A stretch of DNA of 64,000 bases from Mesorhizobium sp. (GTDB taxonomy: Bacteria > Pseudomonadota > Alphaproteobacteria > Rhizobiales > Rhizobiaceae). A program made the translations under genes and the position numbers. The first letter of the stretch is position 1, and each line of letters starts with the position of its first letter. Location: contig SAPZ01000001.1 in NCBI GenBank assembly GCA_004020875.1, forward strand, positions 496,001-560,000, written 5' to 3'. Below are positions 17,176-25,667 of the stretch, in pieces. The notes under the pieces were generated by a model. It ran no database searches. It had not been told where the DNA came from and saw nothing but the letters and a program-made list of their open reading frames with translations.

Positions 17176-18279
17176 TTATTGCGGAAACGCCTCGGGGCCA
17201 GAAACAGTCGCCACGTGCTCGTAGACGTCCCATTCGCCGTTCGAGGCATCCGGCGCTTTCACGCGCAGCAGGTAAATGTCGTGCAGCATCGTGCCGTCAT
17301 CCCGGATACGCCCGTCCCTGACATACTCGTCGTTCAGCGTCGCTCCGCGCAGCTGTTGGACGACCGCTTGCGGATCGGCGCCGCCCACAGCGTCGACGGC
17401 CTTCAGGAACTGGAGAGCCGCGGAATAGTCGGCCGCCTGCAACGACGAAGGCATGCGCTGTTGCCGTTCGTAGAAACGCTCCGACCAGCGGCGCGTATTG
17501 TCGTCGCGGGTCCAGTACCAGCTATCAGCGAGATATAGTCCCTTCGCCTTCTGAAGCCCCATGTGATGAATGTCGTCCACGAAGGTCAGCAGCCCGACGA
17601 GCTTCATACGATCGCCAAGGCCGAGCTTCTCCATCGCCGCCATCGCCTTGAGCAGTTCGGCATGACCGTTGGCCAGGCCAAGCACCTCAGCGCCGCTGTC
17701 CCTGGCCTGTTCGAGAAACGGGATGAAGTCGTCGGCACCGTGGGGATTCTTGACCGACCCGACGACCGTTCCTCCAACCGTCCGGATTGCGGCGGTGCCG
17801 TGCTCCTCCAACTCGCGCCCGAACGGATAGTCGGCGGTTACAAAGAACCAGCGCTTCAGGCCCTGCTGCACCAGCCCGATGGCTGGCGCCGTGGCAAGCG
17901 CAACGGTGCTGTATGCATATTGGATGACCGTGGGCGCAGAGCGTTCGCGCGTCTGGACCGACGTTCCCGCGCCGACCACGAAGATCGGCTTGCCTAGTTC
18001 GGTGGCGACCGCAGTCATGGCAAGGCTCGTGTCAGAATTAACACCGCTGATCACCACGTCGACACCTTCGTCGGCATACCAGCGGCGAGCAATCGAAGCG
18101 GCCTCCTGTTCGTCATTTTGATGATCGCCGAGCACTAGCTCGATGGGTCGGCCAGCAGCCGTCCCTTTCATCTCTTCGATGGCCATGCGGATGGCTTCGG
18201 CGCCAGCGTTGCCGTCAACATTTTCATAGGGACCGGAAAGGTCGGTGCAGAGGCCAATGCGGATCGGAGTATCAGTCAT
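17176..18279 (-). CDS. Branched-chain-amino-acid-type substrate-binding protein lacking a signal peptide
   Basis: The 367-residue protein has a type I periplasmic-binding fold (Peripla_BP_6): IRIGLCTDLSGPYENVDGNA at the N-terminus, and IFVVGAGTSV and FFVTADYPFGRELE at the domain hinges. Unlike exported relatives it starts directly at the first strand (MTDTPIRIGLC) with no hydrophobic leader. Nothing upstream could supply one, and no permease or ATPase genes lie nearby. It may be a cytoplasmic sensor (AmiC-like) or a gene that has lost its leader. It is the last gene of a minus-strand run with a SnoaL-like protein and an aldo/keto reductase. Confidence 0.8.
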   Translation of the reverse strand: MTDTPIRIGLCTDLSGPYENVDGNAGAEAIRMAIEEMKGTAAGRPIELVLGDHQNDEQEAASIARRWYADEGVDVVISGVNSDTSLAMTAVATELGKPIFVVGAGTSVQTRERSAPTVIQYAYSTVALATAPAIGLVQQGLKRWFFVTADYPFGRELEEHGTAAIRTVGGTVVGSVKNPHGADDFIPFLEQARDSGAEVLGLANGHAELLKAMAAMEKLGLGDRMKLVGLLTFVDDIHHMGLQKAKGLYLADSWYWTRDDNTRRWSERFYERQQRMPSSLQAADYSAALQFLKAVDAVGGADPQAVVQQLRGATLNDEYVRDGRIRDDGTMLHDIYLLRVKAPDASNGEWDVYEHVATVSGPEAFPQ

Positions 18280-18320
18280 TGCTGTGTTTCCTTTTCATTT
18301 GTTTTGATGTGGCGCGCCAA

Positions 18321-18746
18321 TCAGGCGGTAGGCCACGGCGGAAGCGGATTGCCTGAAAGGGCGGCGTCATAAGTTGGAAGATCAAGGAATGCGGTGGCGG
18401 CGATGGCCTTTCCCGCCCGCATCCGGAAAAACCAAGCATAGCTGTTGCGGTAGATTTGGCCGTCCTTCATCGTCGCTATGCCGTTCCACCGGACAATGAC
18501 CTCATCCCCATCGGCATATACGCCAAGGACGTCCGGCTTCATTGGCGAGGCGAAGCGGTCGCGGATCGGGCCATAGCCGCCTTCAAGAAAGGCCTGCCGC
18601 CCATGAAAGGTCCGGGCCGAAGGTCCCGAACCGGCGATGGTCCATTCCACCTCTTCGTCGAGAATGTCGAAGAAGGTAGTGCCGCCCGCCGCCCATTCGG
18701 CAAAGGCGTGGCGTACAAGCTCGCGGTTGCGTTCGGTGTCGTTCAT
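18321..18746 (-). CDS. SnoaL/NTF2-like fold protein
   Basis: The 141-residue protein has the cone-like alpha+beta NTF2 pattern: helical N-terminus (RNRELVRHAFAEWAAGGTTF), DEEVEWTIAG, a middle loop with FHGRQAFLEGG and a sheet ending RWNGIATMKDG. Relatives isomerise steroids or cyclise polyketides, or are accessory domains. It lies 13 bases after the aldo/keto reductase gene and probably belongs to the same operon. Substrate unknown. Confidence 0.8.
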   Translation of the reverse strand: MNDTERNRELVRHAFAEWAAGGTTFFDILDEEVEWTIAGSGPSARTFHGRQAFLEGGYGPIRDRFASPMKPDVLGVYADGDEVIVRWNGIATMKDGQIYRNSYAWFFRMRAGKAIAATAFLDLPTYDAALSGNPLPPWPTA

Positions 18747-18759
18747 GACATTGTTCCTT

Positions 18760-19833
18760 TCAGACGCTGGCGCGCGTCTCGACGGCGGCGTCGCCGGACA
18801 TGATCTGACGAATCATGGGGCGGGCCAGGAATCGGCCGGGGAAGATCGCAGCAGGCCGACTGGCCCTATCCAGCCGCTCCGCCAATTCGTCAGTCAGATC
18901 AATCTCGAGCGCGCCAAGATTGTCCTCCAGTTGGCTTGCCGTGCGTGCACCCACAATTGGGGCGGTGCAGCCAGGCTGCCGAAGCAGCCACGCGATCGCC
19001 ACCTGCGATGGTATAGCGCCGATTTCAGCGGCGACATCTCGCACGAGAGTGCCGAGAGCGATCGCTTCCGTCGTGAGATGCCCGGAAGAGGCGATCACTC
19101 CCCTGCGTGAGCCGGCGGCGCCCGCCTGAACGTCCCCAGCAAGGTCAGAGGGGCCGTATTTGCCGGTCAGCACGCCGCCGCCGAGCGGCGACCACGGCAG
19201 CAAGCCCAGTCCCATGGCTTGAGCCATCGGCACCAGCTCATGCTCGACGGTGCGTTCGACGAGGCTCCATTCGATCTGCAACGCGACGAAGGGGGACCAG
19301 CCGCGCAGTTCGGAAAGCGTTTGCATTTCAGCAACGCGCCAGGCCGGCGTATTGCATATGCCCAGATAGACGACCTTTCCCGAGGAGACGAGGTCGTCGA
19401 GCCCGCGCATCACCTCGTCCGCCGACGCCGTGGCGTCCCAGCCATGGAGATAGAGAAGGTCGATCCGGTCAGTGTCCAGCTGCCGCAAACTCTGCTCCAC
19501 CGAACGAACCATGTTCAGCCGGTGATTGCCGCCGGAATTCGGGTTTCCCGGGTCGCGGGCCATGGTGAATTTTGTCGCGAGCACGACGCGCTCCCGCTTG
19601 TCGCGCAAGAAGCCGCCGAGGATGCGCTCAGAGGAGCCACCGGTATAATTAACCGACGTGTCGACCAGGTTACCGCCACGATCTACGTAGATGTCGAACT
19701 GTCGGCGGGCCTCTTCCTCGCCCGCGCCCCAGCCCCAGTCCGTGCCGAACGTCATCGTCCCGAGCGCGAGCGGAGATACCCGCAGGCCTGACCGGCCGAG
19801 AAGGCGGTAATGATCGAGTGGAAGTGAGGGCAT
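18760..19833 (-). CDS. Aldo/keto reductase
   Basis: The 357-residue (alpha/beta)8 NADPH-dependent reductase carries the catalytic set: Asp and Tyr in VDTSVNYTGGSSERILG, Lys in LATKF, and His in LLYLHGWD. The C-terminal IVGARTASQLEDNLGALEI is the typical NADP phosphate-binding segment. It is the first gene of a minus-strand operon, divergent from the LysR gene at 19929. Likely substrates are aldehydes or ketones; not specified by the sequence. Confidence 0.9.
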   Translation of the reverse strand: MPSLPLDHYRLLGRSGLRVSPLALGTMTFGTDWGWGAGEEEARRQFDIYVDRGGNLVDTSVNYTGGSSERILGGFLRDKRERVVLATKFTMARDPGNPNSGGNHRLNMVRSVEQSLRQLDTDRIDLLYLHGWDATASADEVMRGLDDLVSSGKVVYLGICNTPAWRVAEMQTLSELRGWSPFVALQIEWSLVERTVEHELVPMAQAMGLGLLPWSPLGGGVLTGKYGPSDLAGDVQAGAAGSRRGVIASSGHLTTEAIALGTLVRDVAAEIGAIPSQVAIAWLLRQPGCTAPIVGARTASQLEDNLGALEIDLTDELAERLDRASRPAAIFPGRFLARPMIRQIMSGDAAVETRASV

Positions 19834-19899
19834 CGGATGTCCCTTTTTGCAGCCAGGAGACAGATAGGTCCCCCGATTGGAGAGACAACTTGTTCAGCT

Positions 19900-19916
19900 C
19901 TTACTTCTCCGGTAAG
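19900..19916. promoter_or_regulatory. Candidate LysR box
   Basis: CTTAC-N7-GTAAG is a 5-bp perfect inverted repeat containing the T-N11-A core favoured by LysR regulators. It lies 12 bases before the LysR ATG at 19929, in the intergenic region shared with the aldo/keto reductase operon. Confidence 0.45.
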
Positions 19917-19928
19917 TTCCGCTAACCA

Positions 19929-20837
19929 ATGACCATTGATCTTTCCGGTATTCCGGCGTTCCTGGCTGTCGCCGAGACACAGAATTTTCGGGCGGCGGCC
20001 GAACGGATCGGGGTGACCCGCTCTGCGGTGAGCCAATCGATCCGCGCCTTGGAGGACCGCCTTGGAACCGCGCTCGTGCAGCGGACAACGCGGAGCGTCA
20101 GCCTCACCGAAGCCGGCCGTGAACTCTACGACCGGGTTGCACCGGCGGTAGGAGAGGTCTCCGCGGCCATCGAAGCAGCAAGTGATCGCGAAGCGCGTCC
20201 AATAGGTCTGCTGCGCGTCGCGGTGTCATCGATCGCCGAATGCTTCCTGTCGGGCACCCTCATCGCGAGCTTCGCCGAGCGGTATCCAAGGGTGCAGATG
20301 GAGGTGACCGTCACGGATGAGGAATTTGATATCGTTGCCCGCGGCTTCGACGCCGGTGTGCGCCTCGGCGAGGTATTGGCGCTGGACGTCGTCGCGGTTC
20401 CGATCTCCGACGACCAGCGGCAGATGGTGGTCGGTGCTCCGTCCTATGTGGCCAAGTTCGGCACACCGGCGCATCCGCGCGATCTGATCGACCATCGTTG
20501 CATCGGCTGGCGACCAGCGCCGGACGTGACGCCCTATCGCTGGGATTTCACGGAAAGCGGCCGTAATTTCGACGTCAACGTGCGCCCCCAGATCACGACC
20601 AACGACATGTGGGTGATGGTGCGCACCGCAGTCGCCGGCGGAGGGCTGACGTTCGGCGTGGAAGAAACCTTTAGGCCGTATCTCGATCGGGGCGAACTGA
20701 TCGCGATGCTGGAGGACTTTTGCCCACCTTTTCCGGGCTTCTATCTGTACTTTCCTGATCGGCGCAACTTGGCTCCTAAACTGCGCGCACTGGTCGATCA
20801 CGCGCGATTTCATCGCAAGCTCACCGCGGTCGATTGA
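19929..20837 (+). CDS. LysR-family transcriptional regulator
   Basis: The 302-residue protein has an HTH at about residues 17-36 (QNFRAAAERIGVTRSAVSQS, then LVQRTTRSVSLTEAG) and an effector-binding domain with FDAGVRLGEVLALD. It is divergent from the aldo/keto reductase operon (95-base gap) and probably regulates it via the repeat at 19900-19916. The ribosome binding site is weak. Confidence 0.92.
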   Translation: MTIDLSGIPAFLAVAETQNFRAAAERIGVTRSAVSQSIRALEDRLGTALVQRTTRSVSLTEAGRELYDRVAPAVGEVSAAIEAASDREARPIGLLRVAVSSIAECFLSGTLIASFAERYPRVQMEVTVTDEEFDIVARGFDAGVRLGEVLALDVVAVPISDDQRQMVVGAPSYVAKFGTPAHPRDLIDHRCIGWRPAPDVTPYRWDFTESGRNFDVNVRPQITTNDMWVMVRTAVAGGGLTFGVEETFRPYLDRGELIAMLEDFCPPFPGFYLYFPDRRNLAPKLRALVDHARFHRKLTAVD

Positions 20838-20898
20838 AGAGCCCCGAGCCCAAGCTATTACCCCCACCCGAAGCTGCTTGAACCTACACATCAAATAC

Positions 20899-20932
20899 CA
20901 TAGGTTCCTATTTATCATTAGAGGATCCTATG
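20899..20932. promoter_or_regulatory. Imperfect dyad, candidate MarR operator
   Basis: CATAGGTTCCTAT and AGAGGATCCTATG form an imperfect inverted repeat, each arm itself nearly palindromic. It overlaps a possible -10 (TAGGTT, 20901-20906) placed 17 bases after TTGAAC (20878-20883) and ends 4 bases before the start of the MarR gene. That placement suits MarR autorepression. Confidence 0.5.
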
Positions 20933-20936
20933 TAAG

Positions 20937-21421
20937 TTGGCAGGTGAGGCCCCTATTGCCCAAGAGCCGCTGCACTATTTCAACCGTGTCGCGAAGATTC
21001 TCACGCGCATAGGCGATATCCGCTTGCGTCCCTTGGGGTTTGCCACGGCCCAGCTACCGGTTCTCGCCGGCCTGCAAAGTGGCAATGCCCTAACGCAGGC
21101 CGAACTCACCAAGTTGGCCGGAGTGGAGCAGTCGAGTATGGCGCAACTGCTCGCCAGAATGGACCGAGACGGCATCATCCGGCGAACACCCGACCCTCAC
21201 GATGGGCGGAGCAGCCTGGTCGAGCTTAGCGACAAAGCACTCGACCGCTTCCGGAGGGACGGGAAATTCTTCAGCAAAGCAATATGGAGATCACCTAGGG
21301 CTTTTCGAACAGCGAGATCAAGGCGCTCAACGGCTTCCTGCAGCGCATCCTGAAGAATGTCGAAGCAATGGATAACCGGTCTAGCGCTTCTGCCAGAGGA
21401 CGAAAGCGCCATGACATTTGA
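20937..21421 (+). pseudogene. MarR-family regulator, frameshifted and with an internal stop
   Basis: From TTG at 20937 the first about 105 codons are good MarR sequence (ALTQAELTKLAGVEQSSMAQ, then LLARMDRDGIIRRTPDPHDG with the wing). Near 21260 the frame shifts; the expected C-terminal dimerisation helix (GFSNSEIKALNGFLQRILKN) appears in another frame, preceded there by an in-frame TAG. The original end would be the TGA at 21419-21421, overlapping the next gene's ATG. DNA-binding parts survive, but dimerisation would be lost. Confidence 0.75.
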
Positions 21422-21596
21422 CATCATCGGACTGGCAAGCGCGTTCTTTTCCGGACTGCTGGCGGGGGGACTTGCCGTCTGTCTGGCTGTAAGGCAGCCG
21501 CTCGCGGACCTTCCCACTGAAGCGCATATAGCCATGCGTCACAATCCAACGTTTCATTACTCACCTTTAGAGAGAGGCCGCCGCCTCTTAATGTAA
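21411..21596 (+). pseudogene. Truncated DUF1772-like membrane protein
   Basis: The ATG at 21411 begins MTFDIIGLASAFFSGLLAGG, a membrane helix followed by VRQPLADLPTEAHIAMRH. This matches the N-terminus of DUF1772/anthrone-oxygenase-like proteins (usually about 150 residues, four helices). After about 45 codons the similarity ends and only 61 codons are open. The overlap with the end of the MarR gene suggests an original marR-DUF1772 operon, now decayed. Confidence 0.5.
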
Positions 21597-21676
21597 GCAT
21601 TACGATTACACTTAGTCTGTTTCTGCAAGTGTTATACGTACATTATCCATTAGGAGGCATATTCGCGCGACCGCCG

Positions 21677-22141
21677 ATGAATGACCTGAGGTTTCCCACG
21701 GCCCTGCAAATGGTCCTTTCGCTTGCCGTCGCACGGGAGGCGAAACGGCGATGTACGAGTATGGAGCTGGCGACCGGCCTCGGCGCTAATCCCGCATTGG
21801 TGCGCGCACTCCTGGTGCCGCTCTCTCGGGCCAACATTGTCACGACGACTATTGGCAAAAACGGCGGCGTCGAGCTGGCGCGAGCACCAGAAGAAATCTC
21901 TCTGCGCGAGGTTTATTTCGCGATTATCGACGACAAGCGCTTGTTTGAACGACGAACGAATGTGCCCAGTGTTTGCGTCGTCTCGACTAACATAGGCTCG
22001 TTCTTCGAAGAGCTCGCGACCGAAGTTGAGGATGCGATGCTCACGAAACTCGGCCAGCGAACAGTTGCGCAGAGCCTCATGGAAATTCGAAGGATCGATG
22101 CCGCGCGGATCGCGAACGTGACCGAGATAGTCGCGGATTAA
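21677..22141 (+). CDS. Rrf2-family transcriptional regulator
   Basis: The protein has about 154 residues from ATG 21677 (MNDLRFPTALQMVLSLAVAR); the frame is open from a GTG at 21629, but the family usually starts at the position chosen. It has a winged HTH (CTSMELATGLGANPALVRAL) and a wing IGKNGGVELAR. It lacks the three-Cys cluster of iron-sulfur members such as IscR (one Cys remains in NVPSVCVV), so it is more like the cluster-free YwnA type. No obvious partner gene. Confidence 0.8.
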   Translation: MNDLRFPTALQMVLSLAVAREAKRRCTSMELATGLGANPALVRALLVPLSRANIVTTTIGKNGGVELARAPEEISLREVYFAIIDDKRLFERRTNVPSVCVVSTNIGSFFEELATEVEDAMLTKLGQRTVAQSLMEIRRIDAARIANVTEIVAD

Positions 22142-22197
22142 GCCCTCGACCCGCAGCAGCATCAACCTGGCTTGGCACGGTTAAATGCCCGTAGGCT

Positions 22198-22980
22198 CTA
22201 CAAAATGAGCCGCTCGCAAAAGCCTCGAATGAGCGCGGCCACTTCGGAGGGCGACTCCAGCATCGATAGGTGCCCGGTTCCGGCCAACACTTGCAGAGTG
22301 GCGCCAGGCACACGGGACAAGAGTTCGGCCCTGAGAACATCCGGCGTGTCGACGTTGTCCAAGTCGCCGGCAATCACAATCGTGGGGACCTCGATGTTGC
22401 CGACCTGTTCGGTGATGTCCTCCTGGCTTGTCGCGCGCGGCCAAGCCAGCCTTGCGGCCGGCGCACCTTTCAAACTGTCCTCAATGACCTGCTCGCGAAG
22501 CTCGCCCGGAAGCGGCTTTGCCGTCAGCACATTATCGAGCGTCGCCTCGACCGTCGCGCGACTGTCGTAGGCACCGGTCATCATTTCGCGCGCCGATACG
22601 GGCAGGGCCATGGGGCTGGGCGGAGAAGGCGCGACAAGCACAAGGCCTGCCAAACCCACAGGCCGGCGCGACGCCATCAACTGGGCGACCTTGCCCCCCA
22701 TGGAATGGCCGACCAAGACATAGCGGCGCAGATTGAGCGCTGCGATCACCCCCTCTGCGTCTGCCGCCATGTCGGCCAGCGCATAGCCTCTGCCGGGCGC
22801 CTCGGATTGCCCCCAACCGCGGTGATCGATCGCGACTGTGTGAAATCTCGGCGCGAGTTCGGCCGTCACTAGCCTCCATGTGCGGGATGAGCCACCCCAA
22901 TAGTGCAGGAAGACCAGGGACAAATCTCCGCTGCCCTGCTCGTCGACGTGCAAGGAAATTCCATTTGATGCGACTGACAT
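22198..22980 (-). CDS. Alpha/beta hydrolase
   Basis: The 260-residue protein has the complete triad: nucleophile in VGHSMGG (near residue 91), Asp in VIAGDLDNVD (near 206) and His in GTGHLSML (near 235). The oxyanion region reads VFLHYWGG instead of the usual HG. It resembles esterase/lactonase members of the family. It is divergent from the LysR gene at 23106 (125-base gap), its probable regulator. Confidence 0.88.
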   Translation of the reverse strand: MSVASNGISLHVDEQGSGDLSLVFLHYWGGSSRTWRLVTAELAPRFHTVAIDHRGWGQSEAPGRGYALADMAADAEGVIAALNLRRYVLVGHSMGGKVAQLMASRRPVGLAGLVLVAPSPPSPMALPVSAREMMTGAYDSRATVEATLDNVLTAKPLPGELREQVIEDSLKGAPAARLAWPRATSQEDITEQVGNIEVPTIVIAGDLDNVDTPDVLRAELLSRVPGATLQVLAGTGHLSMLESPSEVAALIRGFCERLIL

Positions 22981-23066
22981 CTGTCTACCTCTCGTTGTGG
23001 CCGGCCGCCGCTGGCCGGCACAAGCAAATTAGCGTCGAGCGCAGCAAGACAGAATTGGCTAACATC

Positions 23067-23081
23067 TATCATCATCTGATA
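23067..23081. promoter_or_regulatory. Short inverted repeat between hydrolase and LysR genes
   Basis: TATCA-N5-TGATA lies 24 bases before the LysR start in the divergent promoter region. It could be the LysR operator; spacing is not the classical T-N11-A. Confidence 0.3.
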
Positions 23082-23105
23082 AGGGTGCTATCGAATGGAG
23101 GAGAG

Positions 23106-24023
23106 ATGGACCGGTTGACCAGCATGGCGGTATTTGTGGCGGCAGTGGACGATGGCAGTCTCGTAGCTGCCGCGAGGCGCTTCGGACTTTCGCCATCCAT
23201 GGCGGGAAAACATGTCTCGGCGATCGAGACTGACTTGCAGGCGAGGCTGCTCCAGCGAAGCACGCGAATGCTGAAGTTGACCGAAGTGGGAAAGTCCTAC
23301 TACGCGCGCTGCAAGCAGATCCTCGAAGCCGTAGAAGACGCCAATGCGGAAGCGCATGAAGCACAGGCGAGCGTCAAGGGGAGCTTGCGGGTCGCCGCTC
23401 CAACGACATTCGGCGCTATGCATCTTGGTCCGGTCATCGGGAGCTTCCTCGAAGCTTATCCCGAAGTTGCGATCGAAACCTTGTTAAGCGATCGCTACAT
23501 CGACCTGTTGGCAGAAGGCGTCGATCTGGCGATCCGCATTGGCCTTTTGCAGGATTCCGATCTTGTCGCCAAGCGCCTTGCTCCATGTCGGATGGTTTAT
23601 TGCGCGGCACCTTCGTTCCTCAAACGCCATGGCATGCCGCAAACGGTCGAAGAACTGCGTCGAGCACCCAGACTGGCCTTCACAGACGCTGTTTCTTCCG
23701 GAGATTGGAGCCTGACCGATCCCGGCGGACAAACACATACGATCGACGGGCCCGTCCGGCTTGCGTCCAACAATATGCAGATGCTGCTCTCTGCGGCATT
23801 AACAGGCGCCGGCGTGGCTTACGGCCCAAGTTTTGTTTTCGGGTCGTGTATTGCAGGCGGAACGCTTGTTGCGCTTTTTGAGGATCATAGAACATCAGAC
23901 CTAGCGATCCACGCAGTCTATCCTCACAGGCGCCATACCTCTTTGAAGCTACGTCGGTTCGTCGACTTTCTTAGTTTGCAACTCGGTAGCGCCTCATTTC
24001 TCGAACGCTCCGGTCGCATTTAG
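23106..24023 (+). CDS. LysR-family transcriptional regulator
   Basis: The frame opens far upstream, but ATG 23106 directly after GGAGGAGAG gives the normal LysR start (MDRLTSMAVFVAAVDDGSLV). The protein has 305 residues with an HTH near residues 18-37 (AARRFGLSPSMAGKHVSAIE, then LLQRSTRMLKLTEVG) and an effector domain with LAEGVDLAIRIG. It is divergent from the hydrolase at 22198-22980 and probably controls it. Confidence 0.92.
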   Translation: MDRLTSMAVFVAAVDDGSLVAAARRFGLSPSMAGKHVSAIETDLQARLLQRSTRMLKLTEVGKSYYARCKQILEAVEDANAEAHEAQASVKGSLRVAAPTTFGAMHLGPVIGSFLEAYPEVAIETLLSDRYIDLLAEGVDLAIRIGLLQDSDLVAKRLAPCRMVYCAAPSFLKRHGMPQTVEELRRAPRLAFTDAVSSGDWSLTDPGGQTHTIDGPVRLASNNMQMLLSAALTGAGVAYGPSFVFGSCIAGGTLVALFEDHRTSDLAIHAVYPHRRHTSLKLRRFVDFLSLQLGSASFLERSGRI

Positions 24024-24136
24024 ATCGTCGGTGGCCAGCGTTTGCGAGAGAGACTGTGGGTTCGCCTGCGTGCGAAAAGATCATCGTTCATCGACATCCG
24101 CACAGATGAAGCACCTTTCTCCTAAAGTCTCGGATA

Positions 24137-24583
24137 CTATCGCCCTGCCGCGGCGAGTTGCCGAAGAAGGCTCCGGTTGTCAGTGCGGACAAATTCCTCG
24201 ATCAGCCGTCCCTCATCATCGACACGGAATATATTGATCAAGTCCCAAGTGATCCGTTCATGGTTCGGCGGAAGCGAACCGATGGGAGACATCGCAAACT
24301 GCCTTACAAAACGACCTTCAATCCAGGTCTGACATGCCAACTCATTACCTTCGACGACAACAATCCCCCTTCGAATGGAGAGGTCATCGAAAGCCGCCCT
24401 GAGCGCTGCGAAATATTCCTGAAGACCCTGATAGTCACTTTCGAAGCCATCTGGGCCGTGGAACCGAAACCTCTCCGGATCAAAATAGAGTGCTATTTCT
24501 TCCGCCCAGGCGCCGTGAACTTCTGCCTCCCCGGCCTTGACAATGCGTGCGACGAGTTCGTCGCGAGATAGTTTTAGTGCCAT
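24137..24583 (-). CDS. SnoaL/NTF2-like fold protein
   Basis: The 148-residue protein has the SnoaL pattern: FDPERFRFHGPDGFESDYQG, LQEYFAALRAAFDDL, and a C-terminal sheet with ITWDLINIFRVDDEGRLIEE. It could be a small isomerase/cyclase or a ligand-binding protein. It is divergent from the LysR gene at 24741 (157-base gap). It is only distantly similar to the SnoaL-like protein at 18321. Confidence 0.8.
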   Translation of the reverse strand: MALKLSRDELVARIVKAGEAEVHGAWAEEIALYFDPERFRFHGPDGFESDYQGLQEYFAALRAAFDDLSIRRGIVVVEGNELACQTWIEGRFVRQFAMSPIGSLPPNHERITWDLINIFRVDDEGRLIEEFVRTDNRSLLRQLAAAGR

Positions 24584-24723
24584 TGCGTTTCCTTGTCTGG
24601 AGATTGACCTGGAAAAAATCCGCCGACAGCTCGGTCACGTCTATGAGCCTTGCAGCGGACGTTGCTACAAGAAGCTAGGCGGACGTGGCTTATTGCGGTA
24701 GTCAGCATAATCGGGATGACTTT

Positions 24724-24738
24724 GTGAGAGATTTTCAC
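24724..24738. promoter_or_regulatory. Candidate LysR box
   Basis: GTGA-N7-TCAC contains a T-N11-A core and sits immediately before the LysR ATG at 24741, overlapping its ribosome-binding region, which would suit autorepression. Confidence 0.35.
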
Positions 24739-24740
24739 CA

Positions 24741-25667
24741 ATGGCAGAACCTACGCTGGCCGACCTCAAGGCATTTTGCGCCATAGCCCAGCATCGTAGC
24801 TTTGGACGTGCAGCCGACACGCTCGGCGTGTCGCGCTCATCGCTCAGCCACGCCATGCGCTCCCTTGAGGCCGATCTTGGGGTTCGAATCCTCCACCGCA
24901 CGACCCGGAGCGTTTCACCAACCGAAGCCGGCGAGCGGTTACTCAAACGCCTGACGCCAGTACTGCGCGCGTTGGACGAGGCGCTGGATGCTATTGGCGA
25001 TGACTCCGGCCAGCCGGCAGGGACGCTTCGAATCAACGGCAACGAAGCGGCGATCCGGTTGCTGCTCGAAACAGTGGTTCCGCATTTCCTGCGCCGTTAT
25101 CCCCGCATGGCGGTCGATCTCGTCGCGGAAGGCCGCCTTGTCGACATTGTCGAAGAAGGGTTCGACGCCGGCGTGCGGCTCGCCGAAGCGGTGCCTCAGG
25201 ATATGATTGCCATTCCCCTGGGAACCGAGGTGCGCTTCGTCGCTGTCGCTGCCCCCGTGTACCTTGCGAATCGAGAGCCGCCATTCTCTCCCGATGATCT
25301 CAGACATCACGTCTGCATCCGACAGCGGTTACCGAGCGGCAAGCCATACCGCTGGGAATTCGAGCGGCAAAACCAGCAGATCGTAGTCGATGTGCCCGGG
25401 CCGATAACGCTCGACAGTGTTGGGCTTATGGTAGAGGCGGCTGCGGACGGCCTTGGGATTGCTTATGTGCCAGAGTCAGCCGCACGAAATTTCTTACTAG
25501 ACGGCAGGCTAACCAAGCTGCTGGATGACTGGAGCCCGTTAATTCCTGGCCTGCGCCTCTACTACCCTGGACACCGATATGTCCCAGTCGGATTACGGGC
25601 CTTCGTAGATCTCGTGAAGGAACTGCAATCGACCGCGCTGGGCGAATTGATGAGATTGGAGACCTAA
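24741..25667 (+). CDS. LysR-family transcriptional regulator
   Basis: The 308-residue protein has an HTH near residues 19-38 (RSFGRAADTLGVSRSSLSHA, then LHRTTRSVSPTEAG) and an effector domain with GRLVDIVEEGFDAGVRLAEA. Both regions closely resemble the LysR at 15521, suggesting paralogy within this island. It is divergent from the SnoaL-like gene at 24137 and probably regulates it. Confidence 0.92.
   Translation: MAEPTLADLKAFCAIAQHRSFGRAADTLGVSRSSLSHAMRSLEADLGVRILHRTTRSVSPTEAGERLLKRLTPVLRALDEALDAIGDDSGQPAGTLRINGNEAAIRLLLETVVPHFLRRYPRMAVDLVAEGRLVDIVEEGFDAGVRLAEAVPQDMIAIPLGTEVRFVAVAAPVYLANREPPFSPDDLRHHVCIRQRLPSGKPYRWEFERQNQQIVVDVPGPITLDSVGLMVEAAADGLGIAYVPESAARNFLLDGRLTKLLDDWSPLIPGLRLYYPGHRYVPVGLRAFVDLVKELQSTALGELMRLET

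Noticed and set aside
22878..23105. N-terminal extension of the LysR at 23106
   Set aside because: It overlaps the divergent hydrolase gene and lacks family similarity; GGAGGAGAG immediately before 23106 marks the real start.
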